From: Phycisphaeraceae bacterium
Lineage (GTDB): Bacteria > Planctomycetota > Phycisphaerae > Phycisphaerales > Phycisphaeraceae
Reading direction: 5' to 3'
Length of the DNA: 64,000 nucleotides
Assembly (NCBI GenBank): GCA_029260715.1
Contig: JAJDCS010000036.1
Location: forward strand, 60,871 to 124,870
This document shows positions 1 to 9,048 of the stretch, in pieces. The position numbers and the translations under genes were made by a program. Numbering within the stretch: the stretch's first letter is position 1; each line of letters begins with the position of its first letter. The notes beneath the pieces are model-generated. The model saw only the letters and a program-made list of their open reading frames with translations, did no database searches and was not told where the DNA came from.

Positions 1-713
1 ACGTGGACTTACAGGACACCGTGTTGCGCGCGCCCATGGACGCGAGGGTCGCCGCGGTGCCGGTGGAATTGGGCCAGATGGTCCAGCCCGGGCAGAACAT
101 TGCCACGCTTATGGACTTGAGCAATGTCAAGCTCGTGATCGGTGTGGTGGAGCGGAAAGTGCCGCTGCTGCGTGAGGGGCAGGCGGTGAAAGTCGAGGTG
201 CTGGCGTTGTCGTCGCAAGCAAGCCTGCTGAGCGATTCTGAATCGCTGGGGCGCATCCGGCGGGGACGGGTGTCGCTGGTGCCGCCGATGGCCAGAGAGA
301 GCAGCGGGCTATTTAATGTTGAGATTGAATTGGACAATGAAGACGGCCTGCTGATGCCGGGGATGATCGGCAAGGCGACGATCCTGGTCACGGAGCAGCA
401 AGGCGTGGCGATCCCGGTCACGGCCGCGGTGCGGTCGGGCGACCGCGCGTGGGCATTTTTTGTCAGCCCCAAGTACCACGCGGGGTTGGACCTGGGCACC
501 GTGGGCGAGGCGGTGGTGGACGTACCCGCGACGGTGGCCAAGAAAGTGTGGTTCGATCCGATCGTCTTTAACAACGAACACTACATCGTCACAAGCGTGC
601 CCGACGGGGCCGACCGGTTGGTGATCGAGGGACAAAACCGGCTCCAAGACGGGCAGACCGTCCGGGTCGTCGAAGCGATCGCCGGTGTATCGCCGGCCGC
701 CCAACACCATTAA
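1..713 (+). CDS. RND efflux periplasmic adaptor (HlyD/MFP family), 5' partial
   Basis: This is the C-terminal part of a membrane fusion protein that links an inner-membrane RND pump to the outer membrane. The reading frame is open to the left edge, so the N-terminus (signal peptide, first half of the hairpin) lies outside the window. The visible start of about 40 residues has the second half of a lipoyl/barrel-sandwich motif (LRAPMDARV, then GQMVQPGQ). It is followed by a beta-barrel segment (LVIGVVERKVPLLREGQAVKVEV) split by strands, and a membrane-proximal domain containing GLLMPGMIGKATI. It ends 26 bases before the permease gene on the same strand, the usual adaptor-pump operon. Substrate cannot be told. 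Confidence 0.88.
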   Translation, partial: VDLQDTVLRAPMDARVAAVPVELGQMVQPGQNIATLMDLSNVKLVIGVVERKVPLLREGQAVKVEVLALSSQASLLSDSESLGRIRRGRVSLVPPMARESSGLFNVEIELDNEDGLLMPGMIGKATILVTEQQGVAIPVTAAVRSGDRAWAFFVSPKYHAGLDLGTVGEAVVDVPATVAKKVWFDPIVFNNEHYIVTSVPDGADRLVIEGQNRLQDGQTVRVVEAIAGVSPAAQHH

Positions 714-739
714 GCCTCTGCCCGGGATGCGACGCCACC

Positions 740-3700
740 ATGGGACTGACCGAACGCGCCATCGAAATGCCCCGCCTGGTGATCCTGGGCACGCTGCTGC
801 TGCTGGGACTGGGCGCCACGGCGATGCTCACGCTGCCCAAAGAGCGCACGCCGCGGATCAAACTGCCTGTCATCATTGTGGCCACGCCCAACCCCGGCGC
901 CACGCCACACACCAACGAGCAAGAAATCCTCAGCAAAATCGAGGAAGAGGCGGACAGCTCCCTGGAGGGCCTGAAGGACGAAGGGGCGATACTCGGGCAA
1001 GCGGTCAACGGCGCCGCGATCATGCAGTTCGTCTTCGACGACGGTGTCGATGTCGAACAGGCAAAATCCGACGTTGAAAGCCTGATCAACCGTGTCAAAG
1101 GGCAGTTCCCCGCGGAGGCGCAGCAAGACCCCGGCCCGATCGTCAACGACATCGCGTTCGAGGACTTCCCCGTGATTCAGGTGGTCATCGCGGGGGGCGA
1201 AAGCGGCACGGACAGGCGGGAAATCGCTGAACAACTAGAAGCGAGGATCGAGAAAGTCCCCGGTGTGTCGGGGGTGGATATTTTTGGTGGGTTGGAGAAA
1301 GAGATCCAGGTCGAGATCAACCCACACCTGATGACGCTCTATGGGTTCGGCTACCCGGACTTGGAGCGGGCGATCCGCCAAGCCAACGCCGACGCGCCCA
1401 GCGGGGCCATCGAATCGGACCGGGGCGATGACCGGCGTGTGCGTAGCCGCACCAAACTCAACAGCCTTGAGGCGATCAGCCAAGTCCCGCTGGGAACCCG
1501 CGACAACAAGCCGGTGCTCCTGGCGGACGTGGCGAAAGTGTACATGGGACACGAGCCCCTCAAGAGCCTGGCACGCTACAACGGCAGCGACGCGGTTGTC
1601 CTCCTGGTACGCGCCAAGACGGACATCGACGTGTTGGCCACCGCCAACGAGATCCAGGAACTCGTCGACCGGTTTGTGTCCCTCGGCCCCGCGCAGGGGT
1701 TCCAGATCGGCACTGTCCGGTCGCAGGCCCGCGAGATCGGGTACATGATGAATCAACTTCTGACCAGCGCGGGCTACGGCGTGATCCTGGTGGTGATCTT
1801 GTTGTGGATTAGCCTGGGGTGGCGCAACGCCATGCTGATCAGCGCCTCCGTTCCTTTCGCGCTGGTGGGCACCAGCGCGATCATGTGGTTTGCCCGACAG
1901 GTCACGACCTCGGACCTGACCATTAACAACATGACGCTGTTTGGGATGATCCTGGTCACGGGGATGGTGGTCGACGGTTGTATCATTGTGGGCGAGAACA
2001 TCTACCGACACCGTGAACTGGGGCGGCTGCCCCTCGAGGCCGCGAAGCGGGGCATCGAAGAAGTCGGCGGGTCGCTGATTTCCGCCTACCTCACCACGTT
2101 CGCCGCCTTCGCCCCCATGCTCATGATCCGGGGCGTCATGGGTGATTTTATGTCTCAGCTGCCGATTGTGGTGCTGTTCGCATTGTGCTCGGCCATGCTT
2201 GTCGATCACTTCCTACTGCCCGTCTTGAGCATGTACGTCATGAAGGTGCCGCCCGCGCAGTTGGCCGAGGCCCAATCAAAATCACAAGAGCAAGCCGCGT
2301 TGAGCCCGGAGCAGATCGAGATCGACAACGCCGAGCAGATCGTGTCGCGCAGCAAAATCACGCGTGTCTACGGGCGGATGCTCAGGTACTCGCTGAACCA
2401 CCGGCTTCTTGTGCTCGCCTTGGCGGCGGGCACGACGGCGGCGCCCGTGGGCCTGTTTATGATCGGCGCGATCGGGCTGGACTTCTTCCCCGACAGCGAC
2501 ATCCCGATCATCGAGGTGCAATTCGAGTTGCCCCTGGGCTCGAACATGGAGAAGCGTAGCGCCGTCGTCGCCGCTCAGATCGAACAAGCCGTGCTGCGAG
2601 CGCTGCGCCCCGATGAGTGGCACTACCCCACCTCTCGCAGCGAGCCGGCCAGACCCGTGACGACCATGGGCGACCCGGGCGCGTTGAACACCCGACCCGA
2701 AATCGGCACCGGCACGGGCCCGGAATTCGGCATGGTCTACATCGAGCTGTCGTTGGCGGAGGAAAGAGAGCGCACCGCCTCGCAGATCCGTCAGGCCATC
2801 CACGACGAACTGCCGCCGCTGCCGGGGGTGGTGGTGCACATCAAGTCGCCCAAAGAGGGGCCGCCCGTGGGAGCGCCCATCATGGTCCGGGTGCTGGGCC
2901 GCACCGATTCTTCCGTCACGGTGGAGCAACTCGCGGAGCAGGCACGCCGGGTGCATGAGCTGCTTGACGAGCTGCCCGGCGTCTACGACGTCGCCATGGA
3001 TTACCGGTTGCGCCCCGAGATGGAGGTGGTGCCGAACCGCACGGTCGCCAGCCTGTTCGACATCAACACCCAGCAGATCGCGCGCGGCGTCAACTTCGCG
3101 CTGGAGGGCGTGAAAGTAGGCGACGTCGACTTCGGCGGCAGCGACGAGATCGATATCCGCTTGCGCAACCAGCCGGGCGAACGGGACCAACTCGAAGACC
3201 TGGCCAACCTCCCGCTGCGCGGCGACAGCGGAAAGATTGTCACGCTGGCGCAGGTGGCGCAGATTAACCCCACGCAGAGTGCCAACGTGATAAACCACTA
3301 CGACCAACAGCGTGTGGTCAATGTGCGTGCCGAGTTGGAGGAGGGCGTGCTTACTGACACCGTCAAAGAGGCTTTGATCGCGGGGCTCCGACCCGACCTC
3401 ACCTCGGCGCAGCAGTCGGCCATGCGCAAGGACCGCTCGCAAGACACGCTGTATTCCGACGGTGAAATATCGATCGAATTCGGCGGCGAAACCGAGTACC
3501 GCGACAAAGCGATGGAAGACCTCAACATCGCACTGATGATAGCCGCCGGGGCGATGCTCATTATCCTCACCTTCAAATTCAACAGCTTTATCCAGCCGCT
3601 GATCGTGCTGTTCAGCGTGCCGTTGAGCCTGGTGGGCGTGTCGATCGGGCTGATGCTGTGTGGGTTGCACTTCTCGATCGCCGCGATGATCGGGGTGGTG

Positions 3701-4063
3701 GCGCTGGCGGGCATTGTCGTCAACGACGCGATCGTCCTGGTGGACTTCATCAACCGGCTGCGGGACACGGGCGTGCCCATGAAGCAGGCTGTGATATACG
3801 CGGGCCAGCTACGACTGCGCCCAATTATCCTGACCACGGTGACGACGATCAGCGGGCTTTTGCCGCTGGGGCTGAACCTCGCCGGGGGCGGTGAGTTCTT
3901 CCAGCCGCTGACGGTGACGATCATGTGTGGGCTGGGGTTCGCTACGCTCTTGCAACTGTTCATCATCCCCCTTGCGTGCTACAGCTTCGACTTCCGCAGC
4001 AGCGTCTTCGACCCCGCCAAGCGAGCGACTATGTCCGACCAGGCGGCACCGGCGGCGGCGTAG
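740..4063 (+). CDS. RND efflux transporter permease (AcrB/HAE-like)
   Basis: A 1107-residue inner-membrane proton-driven pump subunit, in the family's usual size range. TM1 lies at about residues 12-32, a first porter domain follows, then a TM2-6 block (about 335-500), TM7 near 555-580, a second porter domain and TM8-12 (about 925-1085). In TM4 the usual Asp-Asp pair reads Asp412-Gly413 (GMVVDGCIIVGEN). The TM10 position that is Lys in AcrB reads Asn995 followed by Asp996 (GIVVNDAIVLVDF). It is thus not a strict AcrB-type relay, although Asn-containing TM10 motifs occur in other RND branches. The adaptor gene lies directly upstream. The ATG at 740 lies 27 bases after the adaptor stop. Substrate unknown. 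Confidence 0.9.
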   Translation: MGLTERAIEMPRLVILGTLLLLGLGATAMLTLPKERTPRIKLPVIIVATPNPGATPHTNEQEILSKIEEEADSSLEGLKDEGAILGQAVNGAAIMQFVFDDGVDVEQAKSDVESLINRVKGQFPAEAQQDPGPIVNDIAFEDFPVIQVVIAGGESGTDRREIAEQLEARIEKVPGVSGVDIFGGLEKEIQVEINPHLMTLYGFGYPDLERAIRQANADAPSGAIESDRGDDRRVRSRTKLNSLEAISQVPLGTRDNKPVLLADVAKVYMGHEPLKSLARYNGSDAVVLLVRAKTDIDVLATANEIQELVDRFVSLGPAQGFQIGTVRSQAREIGYMMNQLLTSAGYGVILVVILLWISLGWRNAMLISASVPFALVGTSAIMWFARQVTTSDLTINNMTLFGMILVTGMVVDGCIIVGENIYRHRELGRLPLEAAKRGIEEVGGSLISAYLTTFAAFAPMLMIRGVMGDFMSQLPIVVLFALCSAMLVDHFLLPVLSMYVMKVPPAQLAEAQSKSQEQAALSPEQIEIDNAEQIVSRSKITRVYGRMLRYSLNHRLLVLALAAGTTAAPVGLFMIGAIGLDFFPDSDIPIIEVQFELPLGSNMEKRSAVVAAQIEQAVLRALRPDEWHYPTSRSEPARPVTTMGDPGALNTRPEIGTGTGPEFGMVYIELSLAEERERTASQIRQAIHDELPPLPGVVVHIKSPKEGPPVGAPIMVRVLGRTDSSVTVEQLAEQARRVHELLDELPGVYDVAMDYRLRPEMEVVPNRTVASLFDINTQQIARGVNFALEGVKVGDVDFGGSDEIDIRLRNQPGERDQLEDLANLPLRGDSGKIVTLAQVAQINPTQSANVINHYDQQRVVNVRAELEEGVLTDTVKEALIAGLRPDLTSAQQSAMRKDRSQDTLYSDGEISIEFGGETEYRDKAMEDLNIALMIAAGAMLIILTFKFNSFIQPLIVLFSVPLSLVGVSIGLMLCGLHFSIAAMIGVVALAGIVVNDAIVLVDFINRLRDTGVPMKQAVIYAGQLRLRPIILTTVTTISGLLPLGLNLAGGGEFFQPLTVTIMCGLGFATLLQLFIIPLACYSFDFRSSVFDPAKRATMSDQAAPAAA

Positions 4064-4095
4064 CGCCGCAACAGCTTGAAACACGACCCGGCGGG

Positions 4096-5112
4096 CTACT
4101 CGACTAACTGCCCCGTCCGCCCCCAGCGGATGGAGCCCGTCTCAGAGTCGCGGGAGACGATGACACGCACGACCGGACCGATCAAGTCGTCCTTGTGCAA
4201 CAAGCCCCAAAAACGGCTGTCGACCGTGTAGTGCCGGTTGTCACCGAGCAAGAAAAAATGATCCCGGTCAACAATCACGCGTGGCATCTCTTGGATTTGG
4301 TTTAGGACGCTGGCCGGCATGCCGCGTTGACTGATGTTTGGGTCGATGACGACCTTCACAACACGTTGCCCCAGTGTCTGCTCTTCGATCGACAGCTCGC
4401 GGTTCTGTGCGTCGAGGTGTGTCTTGCCGGTAGGCTTGGTTGGCACCGGCAGCTTGTTGAGGTACAGCACGCCCCGCCGGACGGAGACCTTGTCGTGCGG
4501 CTGCCCGACCACGCGCATCAACACCGGCACCCGAGTCGCGTGGGGCCGTTGCTGGGTCGTGTACAGCCCGTCACGGTCCTTCGCCAACCAGAACACCGCC
4601 AACTCGCCGGGCTCCGGCGGCGCGCCGTTGTACGCCGAGCGGTTCACGATCACCCAATCGCCAGGCGACAACCCCGGCAACGCGACCTCGCCCTTTACCT
4701 CATACACATACACCCACCCCGCGTAGACCCAATACCCCTGGGCAAGTGTGCCGACCACAACCAGCGTCAAGAACCCCCAATAGGCCGCTTTGGACGGAGG
4801 CCGCCTAGGCACCCCGTGCCGACGCACACCCGCCCGCCAAGCCGCGTGAACCGCGACCAGCAGCCAAACACCCGCGACGCCCGCCGCTGTTTTCACCACG
4901 GTTGACAACTCAGCCTCCTGATTGGTAAGCACCGCGAACCAGGCATACACCGCGCCGCTGCACACCGCCCAAGCCAACACACCGCGGACCAACGAGCCGG
5001 CGTACACGTGGCCCAACCCCGGCAAGACAAGGCTCGCCAAAAACGCTGCCCACCTCCGGCGTGGGCGTGGGCTGTCTGTGCTTTCTTCGTTAGGCTGCTG
5101 TTCCTCGTCCAT
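4096..5112 (-). CDS. Signal peptidase I-like membrane protein (S26 family), catalytic dyad absent
   Basis: 338 residues from the ATG at 5112; the frame is open further upstream, but those residues are low-complexity and not family-like. Hydrophobic segments lie at about 23-55, 70-90 and 111-134; the first contains LVLPGLGHVYAG, like membrane-domain leaders of some signal peptidases. The C-terminal half has the clear box E of signal peptidase I, LLGDNRHYTVDSRFWG (about 288-303). Aligned on the GD of box B, the nucleophile serine is Val143 (VALPGLSPGDWVIV). In box D the general-base lysine before Arg is Met199 (VLMRVVGQPHD). It is therefore probably not a classical Ser/Lys peptidase; a scaffold or regulatory role is inference. 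It is convergent with the RND permease and downstream of rplI. Confidence 0.75.
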   Translation of the reverse strand: MDEEQQPNEESTDSPRPRRRWAAFLASLVLPGLGHVYAGSLVRGVLAWAVCSGAVYAWFAVLTNQEAELSTVVKTAAGVAGVWLLVAVHAAWRAGVRRHGVPRRPPSKAAYWGFLTLVVVGTLAQGYWVYAGWVYVYEVKGEVALPGLSPGDWVIVNRSAYNGAPPEPGELAVFWLAKDRDGLYTTQQRPHATRVPVLMRVVGQPHDKVSVRRGVLYLNKLPVPTKPTGKTHLDAQNRELSIEEQTLGQRVVKVVIDPNISQRGMPASVLNQIQEMPRVIVDRDHFFLLGDNRHYTVDSRFWGLLHKDDLIGPVVRVIVSRDSETGSIRWGRTGQLVE

Positions 5113-5387
5113 AGATTCAGCCGCTCCGCTTGGTGGTGCTTGCAATCGCCCACGCGCACCGCGGGGCTTTGCAACAGACACACGGGCAAGCAAACTTTTT
5201 ATATCTGTCGGTTTCGGCCCAACCGTAGCATGAGTATCGGCTGATACGCCCGCGTACCAAATAGATTTGCCGAGACGATGGCGAGGCTGGCCGTTGGGCT
5301 TGTAATGGTTATCCGGTCTGCTACCGCGCAGCTCCACACAGCCACGCCTCGGCGGAGCGTTGTGAGATTAAAGAATGCTTTAGGAAG

Positions 5388-5924
5388 CTAGCCCTCGGTG
5401 TCTTCGCCGGAGCCGCTGTTGCTTTGTGCGGGGGCAGTTGTACCGGCCTCCGCGTCGAGTTCCTCGGCGGGCTTGTCTGATACAACCCAGAGTTTGATGT
5501 TTGTCTTGAGGTCGTTGGCCACGACGACGGGTATCTCGTAGGCATCCAGCCGCTTGATCTGCCCGCCGATGCGGATCGCCCGGTCGTCGATGTTGAAGCC
5601 CTCGGCACGCAGCGCTTCGGCAACGTCGTGCTGCGAGACGCCGCCGAAAAGGATCCCCTGCTCGTTGGCGCTGCGCTCGATGGTGATCTCAAAGTTCTCC
5701 AGGCGTCCCATCATGGCTTCCTGGGCGGCCCTGGTCTCGCGCATCTGACGCTCTACTTCCGCGCGTCGCTCGGCCAACCGCTTGATGTTGCCCGAGGTCG
5801 GCACGGTCGCCAGGCCGTGGGGCAGCAAGTAATTCCGGGCGTACCCCGGTTTTACTTTGACCACGTCGCCGACAATGCCGAGGTTATCGATGTTTTCCGT
5901 TAGTAGTAGCTGCGTCGTCTTCAT
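5388..5924 (-). CDS. rplI: 50S ribosomal protein L9
   Basis: Large-subunit protein that binds 23S rRNA and sits near the L1 stalk. The 178 residues start MKTTQLLL and carry the L9 signature GDVVKVKPGYARNYLLPHGLA (residues 19-39, here broken as GDVVKVKPGYARN plus YLLPHGLA). A long central helix and the C-terminal RNA-binding domain (to about 150) follow. A low-complexity acidic tail makes it longer than the roughly 150 residues of E. coli L9. It is the last gene of an rpsF-ssb-rplI operon, 35 bases after ssb. Confidence 0.96.
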   Translation of the reverse strand: MKTTQLLLTENIDNLGIVGDVVKVKPGYARNYLLPHGLATVPTSGNIKRLAERRAEVERQMRETRAAQEAMMGRLENFEITIERSANEQGILFGGVSQHDVAEALRAEGFNIDDRAIRIGGQIKRLDAYEIPVVVANDLKTNIKLWVVSDKPAEELDAEAGTTAPAQSNSGSGEDTEG

Positions 5925-5959
5925 CGGTTCAATACTTTCTTAGGCCTGGCGATGGTTGA

Positions 5960-6436
5960 TTAAAACGGGATGTCGTCTTCCTCTACGGGTTGGTGCGGCT
6001 CGGCGCTGTTCCCAGCCGAGGCGGCGACCGCTTGTGGCGCCGCTTCGCGTCTGCCTTGGCCCGCCGGCGCCGCATTGTTGTAACCGCCGCTGCCGCCCTC
6101 GCCGCCTCGCGAGTCGACAAACTGGAAATTCTCCACCACCACCTTGAGCTTCGATCGGTTCTGCCCGTCGCGGTCCTGCCACTGGTCGAACCGCAGACGC
6201 CCCTCAATAAACAGCGGCCTGCCCTTGCGCAGGTACTGGTTCATCACCTCGGCGCTGCGCCCGAAGGACTCGCAATCGACGAACGTCGTCTCTTCCTGCT
6301 GCTCGCCTTGTTGGTTCTTCCACCGGCGGTTGACCGCCAGCCCGATGTTCACCACAGGCGTGTTGTTTGGTAGGTATCGCAGCTCCGGGTCGCGGGTGAG
6401 ATTGCCCATCAGCAAAACGCGGTTCAGGTTGGGCAT
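5960..6436 (-). CDS. ssb: Single-stranded DNA-binding protein
   Basis: SSB coats single-stranded DNA during replication, repair and recombination. The 158 residues have the N-terminal OB fold (MPNLNRVLLMGNLTRDPELR, then FIEGRLRFDQW at about 75-85). A Gly/Ala-rich linker follows, and the conserved acidic tail EEDDIPF, the docking peptide for SSB partner proteins. It lies between rpsF and rplI. In many bacteria rpsR follows ssb in this operon; here only 35 bases separate ssb from rplI, so rpsR must be elsewhere. An AGGAG lies upstream of the ATG. Confidence 0.96.
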   Translation of the reverse strand: MPNLNRVLLMGNLTRDPELRYLPNNTPVVNIGLAVNRRWKNQQGEQQEETTFVDCESFGRSAEVMNQYLRKGRPLFIEGRLRFDQWQDRDGQNRSKLKVVVENFQFVDSRGGEGGSGGYNNAAPAGQGRREAAPQAVAASAGNSAEPHQPVEEDDIPF

Positions 6437-6548
6437 GGCGGCGTACTCCTGGTGTCAATGTCCAATTTTAGGCTTCAAGGCTCGCCCCAAACGGGGTCGT
6501 GTGTCGTTAAAAAATCGGTTGCGCCACGGTCGGCCCGTGGTGCGTCAC

Positions 6549-6983
6549 TCAGGCGTCGGCGGTGGCAGTCTTGCTTGGTGAAGCCGCCGTCTCGGGCACC
6601 GTGGTGGACAACTCACTGCCGCTGCGGAGCTTCTCCTCCGTCGCCAATTCCGAATCCCGCTTGGCCAACTCCAACTCCGTCTCGCCCATGTGCTCGGCGC
6701 TGATGACCATGCTGCGGATGATCATCTCCGACAGGTTGCACCGCCGCTCGATCTGAGCGATTTCCTTGGGCGCAGCCTTGAAATAAACAAGGATATACAC
6801 GCCTCGCTTCTGGCTTTTGATCTTGTAAGCCAGGCGACGCTCCGCCCACTTCTTCATCACAATCACCTCGGCCTCGGACCGGTCCAAGATCGACCGCAGG
6901 TGGTCCAGCCCGGCGCTAAAGTCCGTGGCCAGCGCCTGCGAATTTAACAAAAACAACCCTTCATACAGTCTCGGCTCAGCCAT
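6549..6983 (-). CDS. rpsF: 30S ribosomal protein S6
   Basis: Small-subunit protein that pairs with S18 on the platform. The ATG at 6983 (MAEPRLYEG) is chosen over an in-frame TTG at 6992 because AAGGAG lies nine bases upstream of the ATG. The 144 residues have the S6 fold: strand LYEGLFLLNS, the RRLAYKIKSQKRGVYILVYF region and an Arg/Cys-containing RRCNLSEMIIRSM helix. A Ser/Thr/Ala-rich tail of about 35 residues is not needed for the fold. It heads the rpsF-ssb-rplI operon; a hairpin directly upstream may be an autoregulatory site. Confidence 0.95.
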   Translation of the reverse strand: MAEPRLYEGLFLLNSQALATDFSAGLDHLRSILDRSEAEVIVMKKWAERRLAYKIKSQKRGVYILVYFKAAPKEIAQIERRCNLSEMIIRSMVISAEHMGETELELAKRDSELATEEKLRSGSELSTTVPETAASPSKTATADA

Positions 6984-6998
6984 CGAGGTCAACTCCTT

Positions 6999-7024
6999 GC
7001 CGCCGCCACGCTAAGGCGGTCGGC
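6999..7024 (-). promoter_or_regulatory. Leader hairpin of rpsF, possible S6:S18 autoregulatory site
   Basis: On the minus strand the 26 bases just upstream of the rpsF Shine-Dalgarno form a stem of CCGCC/GGCGG plus GCCG/CGGC. One adenine is bulged between the two helices and the loop is seven bases. S6-S18 complexes bind bulged leader hairpins of rpsF operons in many bacteria. The position fits, but the conserved sequence of that motif was not verified, so the function is inferred. Confidence 0.35.
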
Positions 7025-7151
7025 TTCAAACACGCGGGAATTAAAACAAAACTTCCCCTCGTTTACACGTTACAACACGCAAACCGTACATATTAATCAA
7101 TATTGAGGTGAACGGCAATGCGCGCCGCAGCCCAATCCCGGATACCTAAAA

Positions 7152-8081
7152 TCACACCGCTTCCCCGCCCGCCTGGGCACGGTCCAACGTCAGCACTTGG
7201 TCCTCGGCGTGGTAGCTTGACCGCACTAACGGGCCGGACTCCACGTGTCTAAACCCCGTTGATTCCCCCACTTGCTTGTACCACTCGAATTGATCGGGCG
7301 TCACCCACCGCGAGATGGGCAGGTGGTCGCGAGTCGGCTGGAGGTATTGGCCGATGGTCAGGATGTCGCAGCCAGAGCCTCCGCAGACCTCTTGCATCAG
7401 TTGGACAATCTCGTCGTCCGTCTCGCCGATGCCGACCATGATGCCGGTCTTAGTGGCCAACCCAAATTCCTTCGCCCTGCGGAGTAGTTCGATCGACCGG
7501 TCATATTTAGCTTGCGGACGCACCGCTGGGTACAGGCGCTCGACCGTCTCCATGTTGTGGTTGAGGATATCCGGGCGGGTATCCAGCACCGTCTGTAAGG
7601 CTGTCCAGTCGCCGCAAAAGTCTGGGATCAACACCTCAACCGAAGTCTCGGGCGCCGCCTCGCGCATGCACTTGATCGTGTCGGCCCAGATCGCCGCTCC
7701 GCCGTCGGGCAGTTCGTCACGGTTAACGCTGGTGATGACGATATGCTTTAGCCGCATCAGCGCCACGGCCTGGGCCACGCGACGCGGCTCGTCCGTGTCG
7801 AGCGTCGGCGGGCGACCCGTGTGAATATGACAGAACCCGCACGACCGCGTGCACACGTCGCCGAGGATCATGATTGTCGCCGTCCCACGCGCCCAGCACT
7901 CGCCCATGTTCGGACACTTGGCAGATTCGCAGACCGTGTGCAGGCTGTGCTCATCGATAATCGACCGCAACCGCTGATACCCCGGCCCGCCGGGCAGCTT
8001 GGCGCGTAGCCACGGCGGCTTGCGCTGACGCGTGTACTGGCGTGGGGTGTTCTCAATAATACGGTCGCTCAGCGAGATCAT
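7152..8081 (-). CDS. lipA: Lipoyl synthase
   Basis: Radical SAM enzyme that inserts two sulfur atoms into protein-bound octanoyl groups to make the lipoyl cofactor of 2-oxoacid dehydrogenases and glycine cleavage. From the ATG at 8081 there are 309 residues. The auxiliary cluster motif [12 protein letters not shown] has Cys51, 56 and 62. The radical SAM motif CTRSCGFC has Cys77, 81 and 84. The C-terminal RSSYHAE supplies the serine ligand typical of LipA. A TTG three codons upstream is the only alternative start. No lipB or lplA homologue is adjacent. Confidence 0.96.
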   Translation of the reverse strand: MISLSDRIIENTPRQYTRQRKPPWLRAKLPGGPGYQRLRSIIDEHSLHTVCESAKCPNMGECWARGTATIMILGDVCTRSCGFCHIHTGRPPTLDTDEPRRVAQAVALMRLKHIVITSVNRDELPDGGAAIWADTIKCMREAAPETSVEVLIPDFCGDWTALQTVLDTRPDILNHNMETVERLYPAVRPQAKYDRSIELLRRAKEFGLATKTGIMVGIGETDDEIVQLMQEVCGGSGCDILTIGQYLQPTRDHLPISRWVTPDQFEWYKQVGESTGFRHVESGPLVRSSYHAEDQVLTLDRAQAGGEAV

Positions 8082-8203
8082 CGGTAACAAGAGTGTAGCT
8101 CACTACGGCGACGCATCAATCACGCCCCCCCATCATCCGTCCACCCATGCCCGCGCCGCCGCCGCCCGTGGTAAGCCCAAGGGTTTATGGTTAGCATACG
8201 CCC

Positions 8204-8581
8204 ATGATGCGAAGGGCAACCGCATTGGGCTGGGTCGCCGTGGTGTTGGCTGGGTGTGCCGCCGCGCCCCCTTCTCGCCTGGGGGGGTTCGACTCGGACA
8301 ACCCGGCCTCCAAGCTCTACGCGATCGTCCGGGCGGGGCAAGCCGCCGACCGGTCCAAGGTGGTCAACCTCGTGGAGCAACTCGAAAACGACGACCCGCT
8401 CGTGCGGATGATGGCGATCAACGCACTCGAACGCATCACCGGCACACGCATGGGCTTCAATCCCTACGCGCCCCTGCCCGACCGGCTCACAGCCACCCAA
8501 GCCTGGGCCCAAGCGGTCAACGAAGGGAAATTCGGCCAACCGTTAGCGGACAGTACACATTCAGCGTATCCTGACCCGTAG
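8204..8581 (+). CDS. Small predicted lipoprotein with HEAT-like segment, function unknown
   Basis: 125 residues starting MMRRATALGW, with a short signal peptide ending in a lipobox (VVLAGC), so it is probably lipidated at Cys18 and exported. The middle (about residues 50-80; DDPLVRMMAINALERITG) looks like one HEAT-type helical hairpin of the kind found in PBS-lyase repeats. No catalytic motif is visible. It runs in the same direction as the STAS and MlaE genes and ends 40 bases before the STAS gene, so co-transcription is likely. The name rests on the lipobox and repeat pattern only. Confidence 0.65.
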   Translation: MMRRATALGWVAVVLAGCAAAPPSRLGGFDSDNPASKLYAIVRAGQAADRSKVVNLVEQLENDDPLVRMMAINALERITGTRMGFNPYAPLPDRLTATQAWAQAVNEGKFGQPLADSTHSAYPDP

Positions 8582-8621
8582 CGTTCAAACCCACACGTAA
8601 ACGACACGACCACACAAACCT

Positions 8622-8975
8622 ATGAGCAGCGACCAACCCCCTACGTTTGCCAAAAAAGAAGACCTGCCCGACGGGGTAGCCGTGTACATCGAGGGCGATA
8701 TCGAGTTCACCCGCGCGCCGTTCGTGCGGACCGAGTTGATCGCGCTGCTTAACCAGAAGCAGCCCAAGCGGCTGATCATGGAGCTGTCCGGCGTGCCGTA
8801 CATGGACAGTTCCGGCATCGCCACGATCGTCGAGGCGCTGCAGCACCAACGGCGAAAAGGCAACCGGCTTGTCCTGTGCTGCCTGCAAGACAAGGTGTTT
8901 AGCATGTTCCAGATCGCCAACCTCGACACGCTGTTTGATATCGCCGACGACATGGAGCAAGCCAAGCAAGCCTAG
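8622..8975 (+). CDS. STAS-domain protein (MlaB-like or anti-sigma antagonist-like)
   Basis: 117 residues forming a single STAS domain. The segment YMDSSGIATIVEAL (about 60-73) is the loop and helix that carry the phosphorylatable serine (Ser63/64) in anti-anti-sigma factors; MlaB proteins of lipid transporters share this fold. Because an MlaE permease gene follows 73 bases downstream, a role as the STAS partner of a lipid ABC transporter is more likely than sigma-factor control. No anti-sigma kinase gene is nearby. Confidence 0.82.
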   Translation: MSSDQPPTFAKKEDLPDGVAVYIEGDIEFTRAPFVRTELIALLNQKQPKRLIMELSGVPYMDSSGIATIVEALQHQRRKGNRLVLCCLQDKVFSMFQIANLDTLFDIADDMEQAKQA

Positions 8976-9048
8976 CGACCGTGGTAACGCTTTACGGGTC
9001 TGCCGCGTGTCTGATCGAGTGATTATTAGCCACGATTGACCATTCACC

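Noticed and set aside
1235..3670. Long minus-strand open frames (324 and 462 residues) inside the RND permease gene
   Set aside because: They are His/Arg/Asp/Gln-rich shadow frames antisense to a clearly conserved gene; a GC-rich genome makes such frames common.
4327..4905. Plus-strand open frames over the signal-peptidase-like gene
   Set aside because: The minus-strand frame carries box E and membrane segments; the plus-strand frames carry no recognisable motif.
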